A DNA stretch of 64,000 nucleotides from Eubacteriales bacterium (GTDB lineage Bacteria; Bacillota; Clostridia; Oscillospirales; CAG-382): assembly GCA_028702135.1 (NCBI GenBank), contig JAQVPJ010000002.1:100338-164337 (forward strand), read 5' to 3'. The number at the start of each line of letters is the position of its first letter. Positions within the stretch are counted from its first letter, which is position 1. The position numbers and the translations under genes were made by a program. The notes under the pieces were generated by a model. It was not told the DNA's origin and did not search any database. It saw nothing but the letters and a program-made list of their open reading frames with translations. Shown one piece after another: positions 53,852 through 62,521 of the stretch.

Positions 53852-55141
53852 ATGAGAAAAGTGTTTATTGTTCTTCTTGCGGGGATATTGGTTTTATCCT
53901 TCACTTCCTGTAACGGTGATGAAACAAACGAAAGCATGTTTTCCGGTTCTACAGAAAAGTCCGTATTATCCGATGATAAATCCGACAGCTACGATAAGGA
54001 CAAAAACGAGTCGGAGAAGGACATTTCCTCGGAAACCTCAGAGCAGGAGCGCCTGCCCGATTATATTCCAAACTTTGTTTCTTTTGCTCCTCTTGCCGTA
54101 TCGCTGCGTGCCACGGACTCAACCTCAATACGGCTTACAAAAATAAACGAGACGGCAAGCTACGGTGATGTGGTACTTTTCACAAGCGATTTCGGAAGCC
54201 GCATATCCGCGGAAAACGATGATTTTTCTGAATTTGCCGTTATGGTTTGCGAATACGACCATAATTACTTCGGATATGTTAAAAAGAGTATTTACAAAGT
54301 CGGTGAAACGGATGTGGATAAAACCACAATCGAAATACCACCCGAAGGTTTTGTTATCGTCGCTCACTCCGCTCAAACAAGGATGATCGGCAAGTTTGAC
54401 GACTTCGATTCGGAAACACCTTTGTTCGTAAGCGGTATTCAGCTCGCCGATGTCGGATTTTCGATAGATAAAACAAACACCCCCATCACAATCGACGGGG
54501 TCGTCGACAGGCAATGGGAGAATTTTAAAATCGACACCATAGATGAAAACAATCAGCTATGGCAATATTCCTCGTTTGATAAGGGGGATTATTACGCCAC
54601 TGCGGAATACTTTGCTTCATACGATGATGATTATATCTATCTCGCTGTAATAGTTAATTCTCCGTATCATTATTGCCCTATATCTCCCGGAACTGCGGGT
54701 GATATGTGGAAGTATGAGTGCATTCAGGTGAAGGTAGTCGATCAAAGCCCGCTTTCCGATTTCATGCTCGAGCATTACGACCATATCATTGACAACACCG
54801 CAGTAAAGGAGGGACATGTGCGCTCTTACGGCTTCGCGGTAAGCGACGCAGGTGAGACCTGCTTTTACGAGAGCGGCATAAACACCGTTTTTGGCGGAAA
54901 AGCTAAGGTTGTCCGTGACGATAACGCTCAGACTACTACTTATGAGGTTGCAATAACATGGGAGGAGTTCGGTATTGACAGCTCGTCAATAAAGGAATTC
55001 GGGCTGACTTTCTCGATAAACTCAACGAACGAGGAGGATTTTGAAAACAGCGTTTGGAAAAATCTCATACTGCGTGACGGCGGCGGAGTTATAGGACGCA
55101 ATGACTGGTCAAAAATACCCGTTGTAACCCTTAACGAATAA
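53852..55141 (+). CDS. Lipoprotein with CBM9/DOMON-like C-terminal domain
   Basis: A 429-residue lipoprotein (lipobox FTSC, Cys20) with a Ser/Asp/Lys/Glu tether (residues 21-65), a first beta-rich domain (about 70-200), and a C-terminal domain beginning TPITIDGVVDRQWENF with YFASYDDDYIYLAVIV, the pattern of family 9-like carbohydrate-binding or DOMON-like domains. The same start occurs at 42807. It follows the zinc-ribbon propeller protein by 44 bp and is probably in the same operon. GAGGG lies eight bases before the ATG at 53852. It may bind a surface glycan; no catalytic motif is seen. Confidence 0.75.
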   Translation: MRKVFIVLLAGILVLSFTSCNGDETNESMFSGSTEKSVLSDDKSDSYDKDKNESEKDISSETSEQERLPDYIPNFVSFAPLAVSLRATDSTSIRLTKINETASYGDVVLFTSDFGSRISAENDDFSEFAVMVCEYDHNYFGYVKKSIYKVGETDVDKTTIEIPPEGFVIVAHSAQTRMIGKFDDFDSETPLFVSGIQLADVGFSIDKTNTPITIDGVVDRQWENFKIDTIDENNQLWQYSSFDKGDYYATAEYFASYDDDYIYLAVIVNSPYHYCPISPGTAGDMWKYECIQVKVVDQSPLSDFMLEHYDHIIDNTAVKEGHVRSYGFAVSDAGETCFYESGINTVFGGKAKVVRDDNAQTTTYEVAITWEEFGIDSSSIKEFGLTFSINSTNEEDFENSVWKNLILRDGGGVIGRNDWSKIPVVTLNE

Positions 55142-55143
55142 CA

Positions 55144-56904
55144 TCAGAGCCGCAGAAGCAGACCGTTTATTCTTTTACTAACCCTCATTCTCTCGGAATA
55201 AACCCATTCCGGTTCGAAATCGATGTTAAAGTTCCTTGAAAAGGAGTAAAACAGATTTATTTTCTGGTAATACCTCTCCATTTCCGAAAGAGAACCTCCT
55301 GCGAGCTCGGGTGGTGTGATATGTCCGCGGTTGGTGCGGAAGTATTCTTCTACAAATTTCAAAAAGCATTGCATCACCTCGGCATCATTTACATCAAATG
55401 GAAGGGTCATAAGCTTGTATTCTACCGCCTCCGGCAGCTTAAAATGCTTGATGCTGTCTAAAATAATCAGGAAATCACGCACATCCATTTTTCTGTAGTA
55501 ATCAAGCTTTTCCTCTCTTGTGCTCCAGAGTGCGAGCTTCTCACGAAGGGGAAGACCGGTAATATTCGTGATCAATTCGCTCGGACCGATAACCGCTTTT
55601 GTTATCGGTTCGTCCTCTGTTTCAAGGTTATCCCTTATAAAATTCACATCGCCATCAGCGGAACACACATAACCGATCTCATAAATACCCTTCCGTCCCG
55701 CTCTTCCTCCAATCTGCTTTACCTCCTGCGAGGTCAGGTAACGGATATCATCTCCGTCGAATTTCTGCAGATCCATGAATATGATTCTTCTTATCGGAAG
55801 GTTGACACCCATCCCTATAGCGTCGGTAGTGATAAGGAGCTTACTCGTCCCGTCCAAAAAGGTTTTGTACTGCATTCGTCTTACCTCGGGCGGTAAGTCT
55901 CCGTAAATGACGCTGTTTCTTACACCTCTGTCAAGGAAATATTTTGAAAGCTCTAAAACACGTTTTTTTGAAAAAGCGACAAGAGCATCGCCGTTCTGTA
56001 TTTTTCCAAACGAGAACGGAGCTTCATAAACCTCAAGCGGTGTCTGTCTTCTGTATTCGATAATATCGTAAAAATCCCCGCAGTCATTGATAATCTCCAA
56101 AAGCAAGTCCTTCGCATTTGCTGCACCGCATACATGAATCTCCGCGCAACGCAGACCGAGAACCGCTTTTGTCCACGCTTTTCCACGCTGGGAGTTTCCT
56201 ATCATCTGAATCTCATCTATAACAGCGACATCATAGATTTCGTTTGCATCGAGCTTTTCGACGGTAGAGCAGACATGTCTTGCGTTATCAACGCGAATTT
56301 CCTCTTCGCCGGTAATAAGATTGCAGGGAACACCCTCCTTGTTCAGCTTTTCATAATTCTCGAGTGCGAGAATACGCAGAGGTGCGAGATATACGCCACT
56401 TTCCGCTTGTTTTAGACGCTCTAATGCGTTGTAGGTCTTTCCGGTATTTGTTTCACCCAAATGCAGTATAAAGCTCCGCTGTAAATCTCTTGCTTTTGAA
56501 TACTCGTCCTTTGGATTTTCGGGAAAATATTTTGAAAACTCTCCCGCAATCATATGGGGGATATGAACGGTCATAAGCACGGATAATAATCCCGAGCTTC
56601 TGTATGCTTCCTTGTTTCCGGAAACAATTTCATCAAAATTATAATCGGTTTTGTTCTTTTTATTATAATGGTTCAGTAACCTGCGTGATATTTCGTCGAG
56701 CAGCAGAAGATAACCGTTGTAAACGGTGTTGTATTCCCTTACATCCTTGTATTGAAGCTCCTTTAAAGCTTTTAACTTTTTGCGTACGCTCGCCTCATGA
56801 TTCCATAGATTTGAATCACGAGTGCTTTTAACGATGGCTTCTATTTGTTTTAGCTGATGTGCCAATATCTCAAAATCGCGAATAGCCCTCTGCGCTTTTT
56901 TCAT
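55144..56904 (-). CDS. SUV3-like superfamily 2 RNA helicase
   Basis: A 586-residue helicase resembling mitochondrial SUV3. After an N-terminal helical region (1-130) come motif I GETNTGKTYNA, motif Ia YLAPLRILALE, motif II DEIQM, motif III-like HVCGAAN, then the second RecA fold with VIYGDLPPEVR, TTDAIGMGVNLP and QIGGRAGRKG, and a C-terminal helical bundle (LPLREKLALWSTR). SUV3 unwinds RNA with PNPase in mitochondria; bacterial versions occur sporadically, including Clostridia. It is monocistronic and convergent with the 53852 lipoprotein (2 bp apart). No nuclease gene adjoins it. Confidence 0.88.
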   Translation of the reverse strand: MKKAQRAIRDFEILAHQLKQIEAIVKSTRDSNLWNHEASVRKKLKALKELQYKDVREYNTVYNGYLLLLDEISRRLLNHYNKKNKTDYNFDEIVSGNKEAYRSSGLLSVLMTVHIPHMIAGEFSKYFPENPKDEYSKARDLQRSFILHLGETNTGKTYNALERLKQAESGVYLAPLRILALENYEKLNKEGVPCNLITGEEEIRVDNARHVCSTVEKLDANEIYDVAVIDEIQMIGNSQRGKAWTKAVLGLRCAEIHVCGAANAKDLLLEIINDCGDFYDIIEYRRQTPLEVYEAPFSFGKIQNGDALVAFSKKRVLELSKYFLDRGVRNSVIYGDLPPEVRRMQYKTFLDGTSKLLITTDAIGMGVNLPIRRIIFMDLQKFDGDDIRYLTSQEVKQIGGRAGRKGIYEIGYVCSADGDVNFIRDNLETEDEPITKAVIGPSELITNITGLPLREKLALWSTREEKLDYYRKMDVRDFLIILDSIKHFKLPEAVEYKLMTLPFDVNDAEVMQCFLKFVEEYFRTNRGHITPPELAGGSLSEMERYYQKINLFYSFSRNFNIDFEPEWVYSERMRVSKRINGLLLRL

Positions 56905-56974
56905 CCTTAAACCTTGAATTCCCTTTATGTGTATTTGTGGTTGGCGAACATATTATATTATGCGGAAAAACTGC

Positions 56975-57445
56975 TTATATTATCAACCTGCTTCCGTTAA
57001 GAACAGCCAAAATGAGTTTATCCTGCTGGTATTCAAGCTTGAGCGAAAAAAACGGGATTTTCTGTTGGAGGAGCTTTAAAAACAGCTTGTCGCCCTCCCA
57101 TAGGCAAAGGTCATAAACATTTTCCTTTTTCACCCATAAAAGCTCTCCCTCGTCACAGGCAGTTATCTCGCCCGTAAAACTATCTGATGTGAACAGATGC
57201 ATATACTCTGTCTGCCAGACATCAGATACAAAGGTCACGATACCCCGATAGCAGTAATCGGTCAGCGTAAGGCCTGTTTCCTCCCTGACCTCCCGCATAA
57301 CGCAGTCCTCAGGGGATTCCTTATCCTCGAACTTACCACCGATACCTATCCATTTGTCCCTGTTCTCATCAAGAGACTTTTTTGTCCGGTGGAGCATAAG
57401 GTATTTCCCGTCTTTCTCAATATAACAGAGTGTAGTGTTTTTCAT
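56975..57445 (-). CDS. Nudix hydrolase (8-oxo-dGTP diphosphatase-like)
   Basis: A 156-residue Nudix protein with a full Nudix box, GGKFEDKESPEDCVMREVRE followed by ETGL (G-x5-E-x7-REVREETG). The start NTTLCYIEKDGKYLMLHRTKK and the WIGIGGK approach match the MutT/MTH1-like NUDIX proteins that hydrolyse oxidised nucleotides. The physiological substrate cannot be set by sequence. It is a single gene divergent from the methyltransferase gene. Confidence 0.9.
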   Translation of the reverse strand: MKNTTLCYIEKDGKYLMLHRTKKSLDENRDKWIGIGGKFEDKESPEDCVMREVREETGLTLTDYCYRGIVTFVSDVWQTEYMHLFTSDSFTGEITACDEGELLWVKKENVYDLCLWEGDKLFLKLLQQKIPFFSLKLEYQQDKLILAVLNGSRLII

Positions 57446-57541
57446 ATGATTTCACCCTTTTCTTATGATAAATATACATTATGGGACCATATAAGTCAAT
57501 AACGCCGGTTTATAACGGCGGGGAAAGGAAAAGTAACAGTT

Positions 57542-58159
57542 TTGATTACAACCGAAATAAAGGGAATTCCGCTTGAATTTATAACGAACTCCGGGGTGTT
57601 TTCGCCCTCCGGCGTTGATAAAGGCACACTGTCAATGCTCTCTAAGGTAGAGTTCCTTCCGACAGATAAAGTGCTTGATCTGGGCTGCGGTTACGGTGTT
57701 GTGGGTATTTTGGCAAGCAAGCTTATCGGAGAGCATAGAGTTATTATGTGCGATATCTCCGAGGATGCTTTGGAGCTTGCCAAAAGGAACGCTGTCCAAA
57801 ACGGTCTGGTGGGAGAGAACATATTTAAAAGCGACGGGCTTGACGGGATAACCGAGGATGACTTCACCCTGATTCTGTCAAATCCTCCCTACAACGCGGA
57901 TTTTTCGGTGGCAAAAAGATTTATAGAAAAGGGGTTTACCAAGCTCGCCTCTGGCGGAAAAATGATAATGGTAACAAAACGTTGCGAGTGGTATAGAAAC
58001 AAACTAAAAGCCATTTTCGGAAATATCCGTGTCGACAGTATTGAAGGGTATTATGTTTTTACCTCCGAAAAAACATCCAGGAGTGTTTATAAAAAGCAAA
58101 AGGAAAAACGCCGGCTGTCTAAAAAGCTGGAGCAAAAGCTTAAAAAAAGAAAAAGATAA
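57542..58159 (+). CDS. RsmC-like class I SAM-dependent methyltransferase
   Basis: A 205-residue methyltransferase: SAM motif VLDLGCGYGVVGI, acidic CDISEDAL, and the catalytic NPPYNAD of N6/N2-purine methyltransferases. It matches the single-domain RsmC/RlmG-like group that modifies guanines in rRNA. A Lys/Arg-rich tail (about 180-205) would favour RNA binding. The start codon is TTG at 57542 with AAAGGA about 12 bases upstream. A strong terminator follows. Confidence 0.87.
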   Translation: MITTEIKGIPLEFITNSGVFSPSGVDKGTLSMLSKVEFLPTDKVLDLGCGYGVVGILASKLIGEHRVIMCDISEDALELAKRNAVQNGLVGENIFKSDGLDGITEDDFTLILSNPPYNADFSVAKRFIEKGFTKLASGGKMIMVTKRCEWYRNKLKAIFGNIRVDSIEGYYVFTSEKTSRSVYKKQKEKRRLSKKLEQKLKKRKR

Positions 58160-58171
58160 TCTGTATAAAAG

Positions 58172-58206
58172 GAATCTCACCGAAAAAAAGCGGTGAGATT
58201 CTTTGA
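58172..58206 (+). terminator. Bidirectional terminator
   Basis: GAATCTCACCG (58172-58182) pairs with CGGTGAGATTC (58191-58201), 11 bp perfect, followed by TTTG. On the minus strand the hairpin would be followed by CCTTTTATAC. It separates the convergent methyltransferase and oxidoreductase genes. Confidence 0.75.
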
Positions 58207-58217
58207 AAAAGCATATT

Positions 58218-59450
58218 CTATTTTGAAAGACGGTAAATGCTTTCGGAGTTATCTTCCTGTTCTGTTCTGAGTATCCATTTTCCGTTTGTAAAGTCGGGAA
58301 TGCTTACCGGTGCACCTCCGCGGGCGATAGACTCCTCACTCAGGCAGGAAATACACATCCATGTTGCTGTGTCATAGGTATCAATAGGCGGAACGGTTTT
58401 CTTCTCAACACTTTCCACAAAGGCATTATAAACAAGCCAGTCGATACCGTCGTGCCCGCCTATCGGGTTCTTTTTATATTCTCTCCATAATGGGTGTTCG
58501 TACTTTTCATAACACTTTTCGGCATTGTTGATTTTGTTGGTCAGACTGTCAAATTCGTTTTCGCCGTCAAAATGAACATAATGCCCGTCCTCGCAGTACA
58601 TACCCTTTGTGCCACGCACCGTAAAGCCTCGTGAATATATCCTCGGAAGAGTGGTGTCTAAGGTAAGCACTATAGTTTGTCCGCCGGCACATTTTATTAT
58701 CGTTGTCACAATATCACCCTGCGCCACATTCGCTTTGGCGAGCGGATTGTCTGCTCCTCTGTGATTTGCAATATATTCATGCAGTCCCCTTGCGCAGGAG
58801 GCGACAGAGGTAAGGGAGAGCATTCTGTTTCCGCGGTTGATGTTCAACACCTGAGCGATCGGTCCGAGCTCGTGAGTCGGGTAGTTCTCGCAGTTGCGGT
58901 TAAGATAGTTTCGCTGGCGGTAGTGGCGGTTTATGTCGCCGTTGGCTATCTCCTCCCTCAAATCATGCAAATATCCGCCCGAGCAATGAACAATCTCGCC
59001 GAAAACACCAAGCCTTGCCATGTTCAGAACCATAAGTTCACGGCGTCCGTAACAACAGTTTTCAAGCATCATGCAATGAATACCGGTTTCCTCATAAGCT
59101 TTTATCAGGTTATTACAGTCCTCGATCGAATATGCGCCACCTACCTCCATACCGATCGGCTTTCCTGCTTTCATTGCTGTTATCGCTATCTCTATGTGCG
59201 ACTCCCATGCGGTCATTACGATGACTGCTTCTACATCATTTGAAGCGATAATATCCTTATAATCGGTTGAGCACAAAACTGATTTTCCGGTAGCTTGCTT
59301 CACGAGCCTGAATCCCTCATCCGCTCTGTCCTGATACAAATCGCAAACACCTGTTATTTCCACGTTTTCCATTTTTAGCAATGTACCATCCAAAATACCG
59401 TGACCTCTGCAACCTAATCCGATAACACCGAGCTTAACTTTTTTATTCAT
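58218..59450 (-). CDS. Gfo/Idh/MocA family oxidoreductase, possibly GH109-like
   Basis: A 410-residue protein with an N-terminal Rossmann domain (VIGLGCRGHG, VCDLYQDRA), GKPIGMEVGGAYSIEDC, and a C-terminal domain with NYLNRNCENYPTHELGPIAQ and INRGNRMLSL. The YPTHxLGP-AQ/NRG pattern is that of glycoside hydrolase family 109, NAD-dependent alpha-N-acetylgalactosaminidases, though simple sugar dehydrogenation is equally possible. There is no signal peptide. It is divergent from an AraC regulator that precedes a NahK-like kinase and sugar nucleotidyltransferase, which supports an amino-sugar role. Confidence 0.82.
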   Translation of the reverse strand: MNKKVKLGVIGLGCRGHGILDGTLLKMENVEITGVCDLYQDRADEGFRLVKQATGKSVLCSTDYKDIIASNDVEAVIVMTAWESHIEIAITAMKAGKPIGMEVGGAYSIEDCNNLIKAYEETGIHCMMLENCCYGRRELMVLNMARLGVFGEIVHCSGGYLHDLREEIANGDINRHYRQRNYLNRNCENYPTHELGPIAQVLNINRGNRMLSLTSVASCARGLHEYIANHRGADNPLAKANVAQGDIVTTIIKCAGGQTIVLTLDTTLPRIYSRGFTVRGTKGMYCEDGHYVHFDGENEFDSLTNKINNAEKCYEKYEHPLWREYKKNPIGGHDGIDWLVYNAFVESVEKKTVPPIDTYDTATWMCISCLSEESIARGGAPVSIPDFTNGKWILRTEQEDNSESIYRLSK

Positions 59451-59506
59451 TTTATTTCCTTCCCGTTGATTAAAATATTTTGCTCCTAAAAGTTTTCACA
59501 GGACTA

Positions 59507-59535
59507 TTTACAATTCATTTTTTATATGTTATACT
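59507..59535 (+). promoter_or_regulatory. Promoter of the AraC gene and possibly of the amino-sugar operon
   Basis: TTTACA (59507-59512), 17-bp spacer, TATACT (59530-59535). The 118-bp divergent region also must hold the promoter of the leftward oxidoreductase gene; no clear operator was recognised. Confidence 0.65.
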
Positions 59536-59619
59536 CTAACCATATCAGAACTAATATCAAATTAAAATATGCAAATAGCTATTTTTACTACGAAAACAGA
59601 TATGAGAGGTTTGCGAATA

Positions 59620-60465
59620 ATGTTTCCCGTAGTGTTTTATGATATGAAAGAAATACGGAAATTGTTTACAATTCAATCCATAGCATCCTCGTTAGATGTA
59701 ATCCGTCCAAAGAATTTTTATTTCAAAGGAGAGATACATGATTTCTGGGAGGTTGTTTTTGTTTTGGATGGGAGTGTTACCGCGACCGCTGACGAGAGGG
59801 TTTATAAATTAACATCAGGTCAGGTGTTGTTCCATAAACCTTTGGAATTTCATAGGATATGGTCATCAAACGATACCGAGCCCCATATATTAATCTTCTC
59901 CTTCGATGCGGCAGGCGAGGGTATGAGTTTTTTTGAAAATAAACTCTTCTCTCTCGAAGAAAAAGATATCCGGAAAGTAATAGATATAAGCGCAAAGGTT
60001 CGAGCCGCACTTGACGAGTCGAAGCGTGAGAGTATCAGCAGTGAAAAATATATACTCGCAAGCCAGAGAGCCGCAAATGCCATAGAGAGCTTTTTGTTAA
60101 GCCTGTATAACACCGAGGAGACAAAGCATATCCTGACAGGGAGCAGTGGCAGCGAGGATTATAAAAAAATAGTCCGTGTCATGCATGAAAACGCCGATAA
60201 GAATATTTCTGTCTCACAGATTGCGTTTTTATGCAATATGAGTGTAAGCAGTCTTAAAAAAAAGTTTTCCATGTATTCGGATAAAGGTGTGGGAAAATAC
60301 TTTATGTATGTAAAAATGAGAAAAGCGATTACAATGCTCTGCGAGGGTATCAGTGCTCCGGAGATAAGTGACAGACTCGGCTTTTCGAGCGTAAACTACT
60401 TTTACGCAGCTTTTAAGCGCGAGATCGGTCTTACACCGAGGGAGTACCTTTCACAGTCAAGGTAG
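59620..60465 (+). CDS. AraC family transcriptional regulator
   Basis: A 281-residue regulator with an N-terminal cupin sensor (about 20-110; EIHDFWEVVFVLDGSVTATA, GQVLFHKPLEFHRIW) and a C-terminal double HTH (about 190-281; NISVSQIAFLCNMSVSSLKKKF, ISDRLGFSSVNYFYAAFKRE). Such proteins bind a sugar and control neighbouring catabolic genes. It sits between the oxidoreductase and the kinase genes. The ATG at 59620 has GAGAGG about ten bases upstream; an upstream ATG at 59569 lacks a site. Confidence 0.88.
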   Translation: MFPVVFYDMKEIRKLFTIQSIASSLDVIRPKNFYFKGEIHDFWEVVFVLDGSVTATADERVYKLTSGQVLFHKPLEFHRIWSSNDTEPHILIFSFDAAGEGMSFFENKLFSLEEKDIRKVIDISAKVRAALDESKRESISSEKYILASQRAANAIESFLLSLYNTEETKHILTGSSGSEDYKKIVRVMHENADKNISVSQIAFLCNMSVSSLKKKFSMYSDKGVGKYFMYVKMRKAITMLCEGISAPEISDRLGFSSVNYFYAAFKREIGLTPREYLSQSR

Positions 60466-60521
60466 TGAATAAATACTGTAATTCTTAAATTTTAATGCCC
60501 GGTATGGGTGCGGAGGTTATA

Positions 60522-61424
60522 ATGACGCTTGTAGTTATGGCTGCCGGAATGGGTAGCAGATACGGAGGATTAAAGCAACTTGATCCTGTCGGACCGAATG
60601 GTGAGTTCATTGTTGATTATTCGGTATATGACGCTATCAGAGCAGGTTTTGATAAGGTCGTTTTTATAATTAAGGAAGAGAATCTATCTTTGTTCAAAGA
60701 GACGATAGGAAACCGTATCGCTGGCCATATCAATGTTGAATACGCATTCCAAAGGCTCGATGACATTCCCGATGGTTTTTCTGTTCCCATAAACAGAACA
60801 AAACCCTGGGGAACCGGGCACGCGGTCCTGTCCGCAAGAGATTATGTCGACGATTCATTTACCGTTATCAACGCGGATGATTTTTACGGCAGGGAGAGCT
60901 TCAGCCTTATCGCCGAGCATCTGAAAAATACCCGGAACGAAAAAAAAGCTCATTTCTGTATGGCGGGCTTCATTTTAAAAAATACCCTCACCGAAAATGG
61001 TCATGTTGCGAGGGGAATCTGTGAGATAGACGACAGCGGATACCTTGTCAATATTACCGAGCGTACAAAAATCATGCGTAGAAACGGCGAGGTTCAGTTC
61101 TTCTTAGAGGCGGAGGGATGGACGACAGTGGATGAAAACTCTACCGTTTCAATGAACTGCTGGGGATTTGAGAAATCTTTCTTCGACTATCTTGAAATCG
61201 GGTTTGTTGAGTTCCTTAAGGAAAACACAGAAGACCTTTCAAAATGCGAATTCTACCTGCCCTTTTCGGTAAGAAAGACGATGTTATCCGGAAAGAGCGA
61301 TGTCAAGGTTCTTGTTACAAATTCACAGTGGTACGGTGTCACCTACCGCGAAGACAGAGAAGCTGTTGTGTCGTTTATAAAAAAGCAGGTCGACAAGGGG
61401 GTTTATCCTAATTACTTATGGAAG
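60522..61424 (+). CDS. Sugar-1-phosphate nucleotidyltransferase
   Basis: A nucleotidyltransferase of about 302 residues: AAGMGSRYGGLKQLDPVGP (substrate loop), PWGTGHAV, and VINADDFYGRESF with the metal Asp pair. It is the short type common beside NahK in Clostridia and likely makes UDP- or dTDP-sugars from sugar 1-phosphates. The ATG at 60522 follows GGAGG at five bases; a longer frame from 60495 is rejected. The frame continues to a stop at 61428-61430, overlapping the kinase gene by 13 bp, which points to translational coupling. Confidence 0.85.
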
Positions 61425-62509
61425 AGATAAACGAGTTCATTTCAGTTGCGCAATCATTTAAAATTAAAGGCAGTGTTATAAAAGCGGAAAAAATCACCAT
61501 CGGTCATATTAATACTACATACCGTATTTTTACCGACGGCGAGGATGATTATATACTTCAAAAAATAAATACCGATATCTTTTGTGACCCGTATAGCCTG
61601 ATGGAAAACATTATGTCTGTGACTTCCTTTTTAGGGAAAAAAATTCTAAAAAACGGCGGTAATCCAAAGCGTGAAACCCTGAAACTCGTCGAAACTCAGG
61701 ATGGTCGGTATTTTTACCGCGATGATACCGGATTTTACCGCATGTATATATTTATAACAAATTCAACAAGCTATAATACGGCGAAAAAACCGATCCTTTT
61801 TCATAATGCTGCTATAGCATTCGGCAGATTTCAAAAGCTGTTAAGCGATTTTCCTGCTCACAAGCTGCATGAGACGATAAAAAATTTTCATGTTACTCCA
61901 AGCAGGTATAGCGATTTTATCAAATCGGTGGAAAGAAACGCATCGGGAAGAGCCGATATGGTAAGCAACGAAATAGATTTCATTAAAGAAAGAAAAGATT
62001 TTTGCTCGATCATAACCGATAAGATAGCAAGCGGGGAGATTCCCTTACGAGTAACTCATAATGACACGAAGCTCAACAACATTATGATAGATAACGATAC
62101 GGACGAGGGAGTTTGCGTCATAGATCTGGATACTGTTATGCCCGGTTCTTTGTTGTATGATTTTGGTGACAGCATCAGATTCGGCGCAAGCAGCGCTGCT
62201 GAGGACGAAAAGGACCTATCAAAAGTTTATATGGACCTTTCACTTTTTGAGGAGTATACGAAAGGGTTTCTGTCGGAAGCAAAGGACACCATGAACGAAA
62301 CAGAGATAAAAATGCTCCCGGTAGGAGCGATAATGATGACGCTCGAATGCGGCATGCGTTTCCTTGCTGACCATATAGACGGTGACAAATATTTTGCACT
62401 GCACTATGAGAATCAGAACCTTGACCGTGCAAGAACTCAGCTAAAGCTCGTTTCCGATATGGAGTCTAAAATTAACCTGATGAATAAAGTTGTGGAAAAA
62501 TACAGTTAA
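61418..62509 (+). CDS. NahK-like N-acetylhexosamine 1-kinase (phosphotransferase family)
   Basis: A 363-residue kinase of the APH/choline kinase fold: ILQKINTDIFCDPYSLMENI, catalytic THNDTKLNNIM and metal loop VIDLDTVMPGSLLYDFGDSIR. These motifs agree with NahK/LnpB, which phosphorylates GalNAc or GlcNAc at C1 in galacto-N-biose pathways. It overlaps the nucleotidyltransferase gene, which would use its product. The homology call is from memory; exact sugar preference is not predictable. Confidence 0.82.
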   Translation: MEEINEFISVAQSFKIKGSVIKAEKITIGHINTTYRIFTDGEDDYILQKINTDIFCDPYSLMENIMSVTSFLGKKILKNGGNPKRETLKLVETQDGRYFYRDDTGFYRMYIFITNSTSYNTAKKPILFHNAAIAFGRFQKLLSDFPAHKLHETIKNFHVTPSRYSDFIKSVERNASGRADMVSNEIDFIKERKDFCSIITDKIASGEIPLRVTHNDTKLNNIMIDNDTDEGVCVIDLDTVMPGSLLYDFGDSIRFGASSAAEDEKDLSKVYMDLSLFEEYTKGFLSEAKDTMNETEIKMLPVGAIMMTLECGMRFLADHIDGDKYFALHYENQNLDRARTQLKLVSDMESKINLMNKVVEKYS

Positions 62510-62521
62510 CGAGGTACTGAT

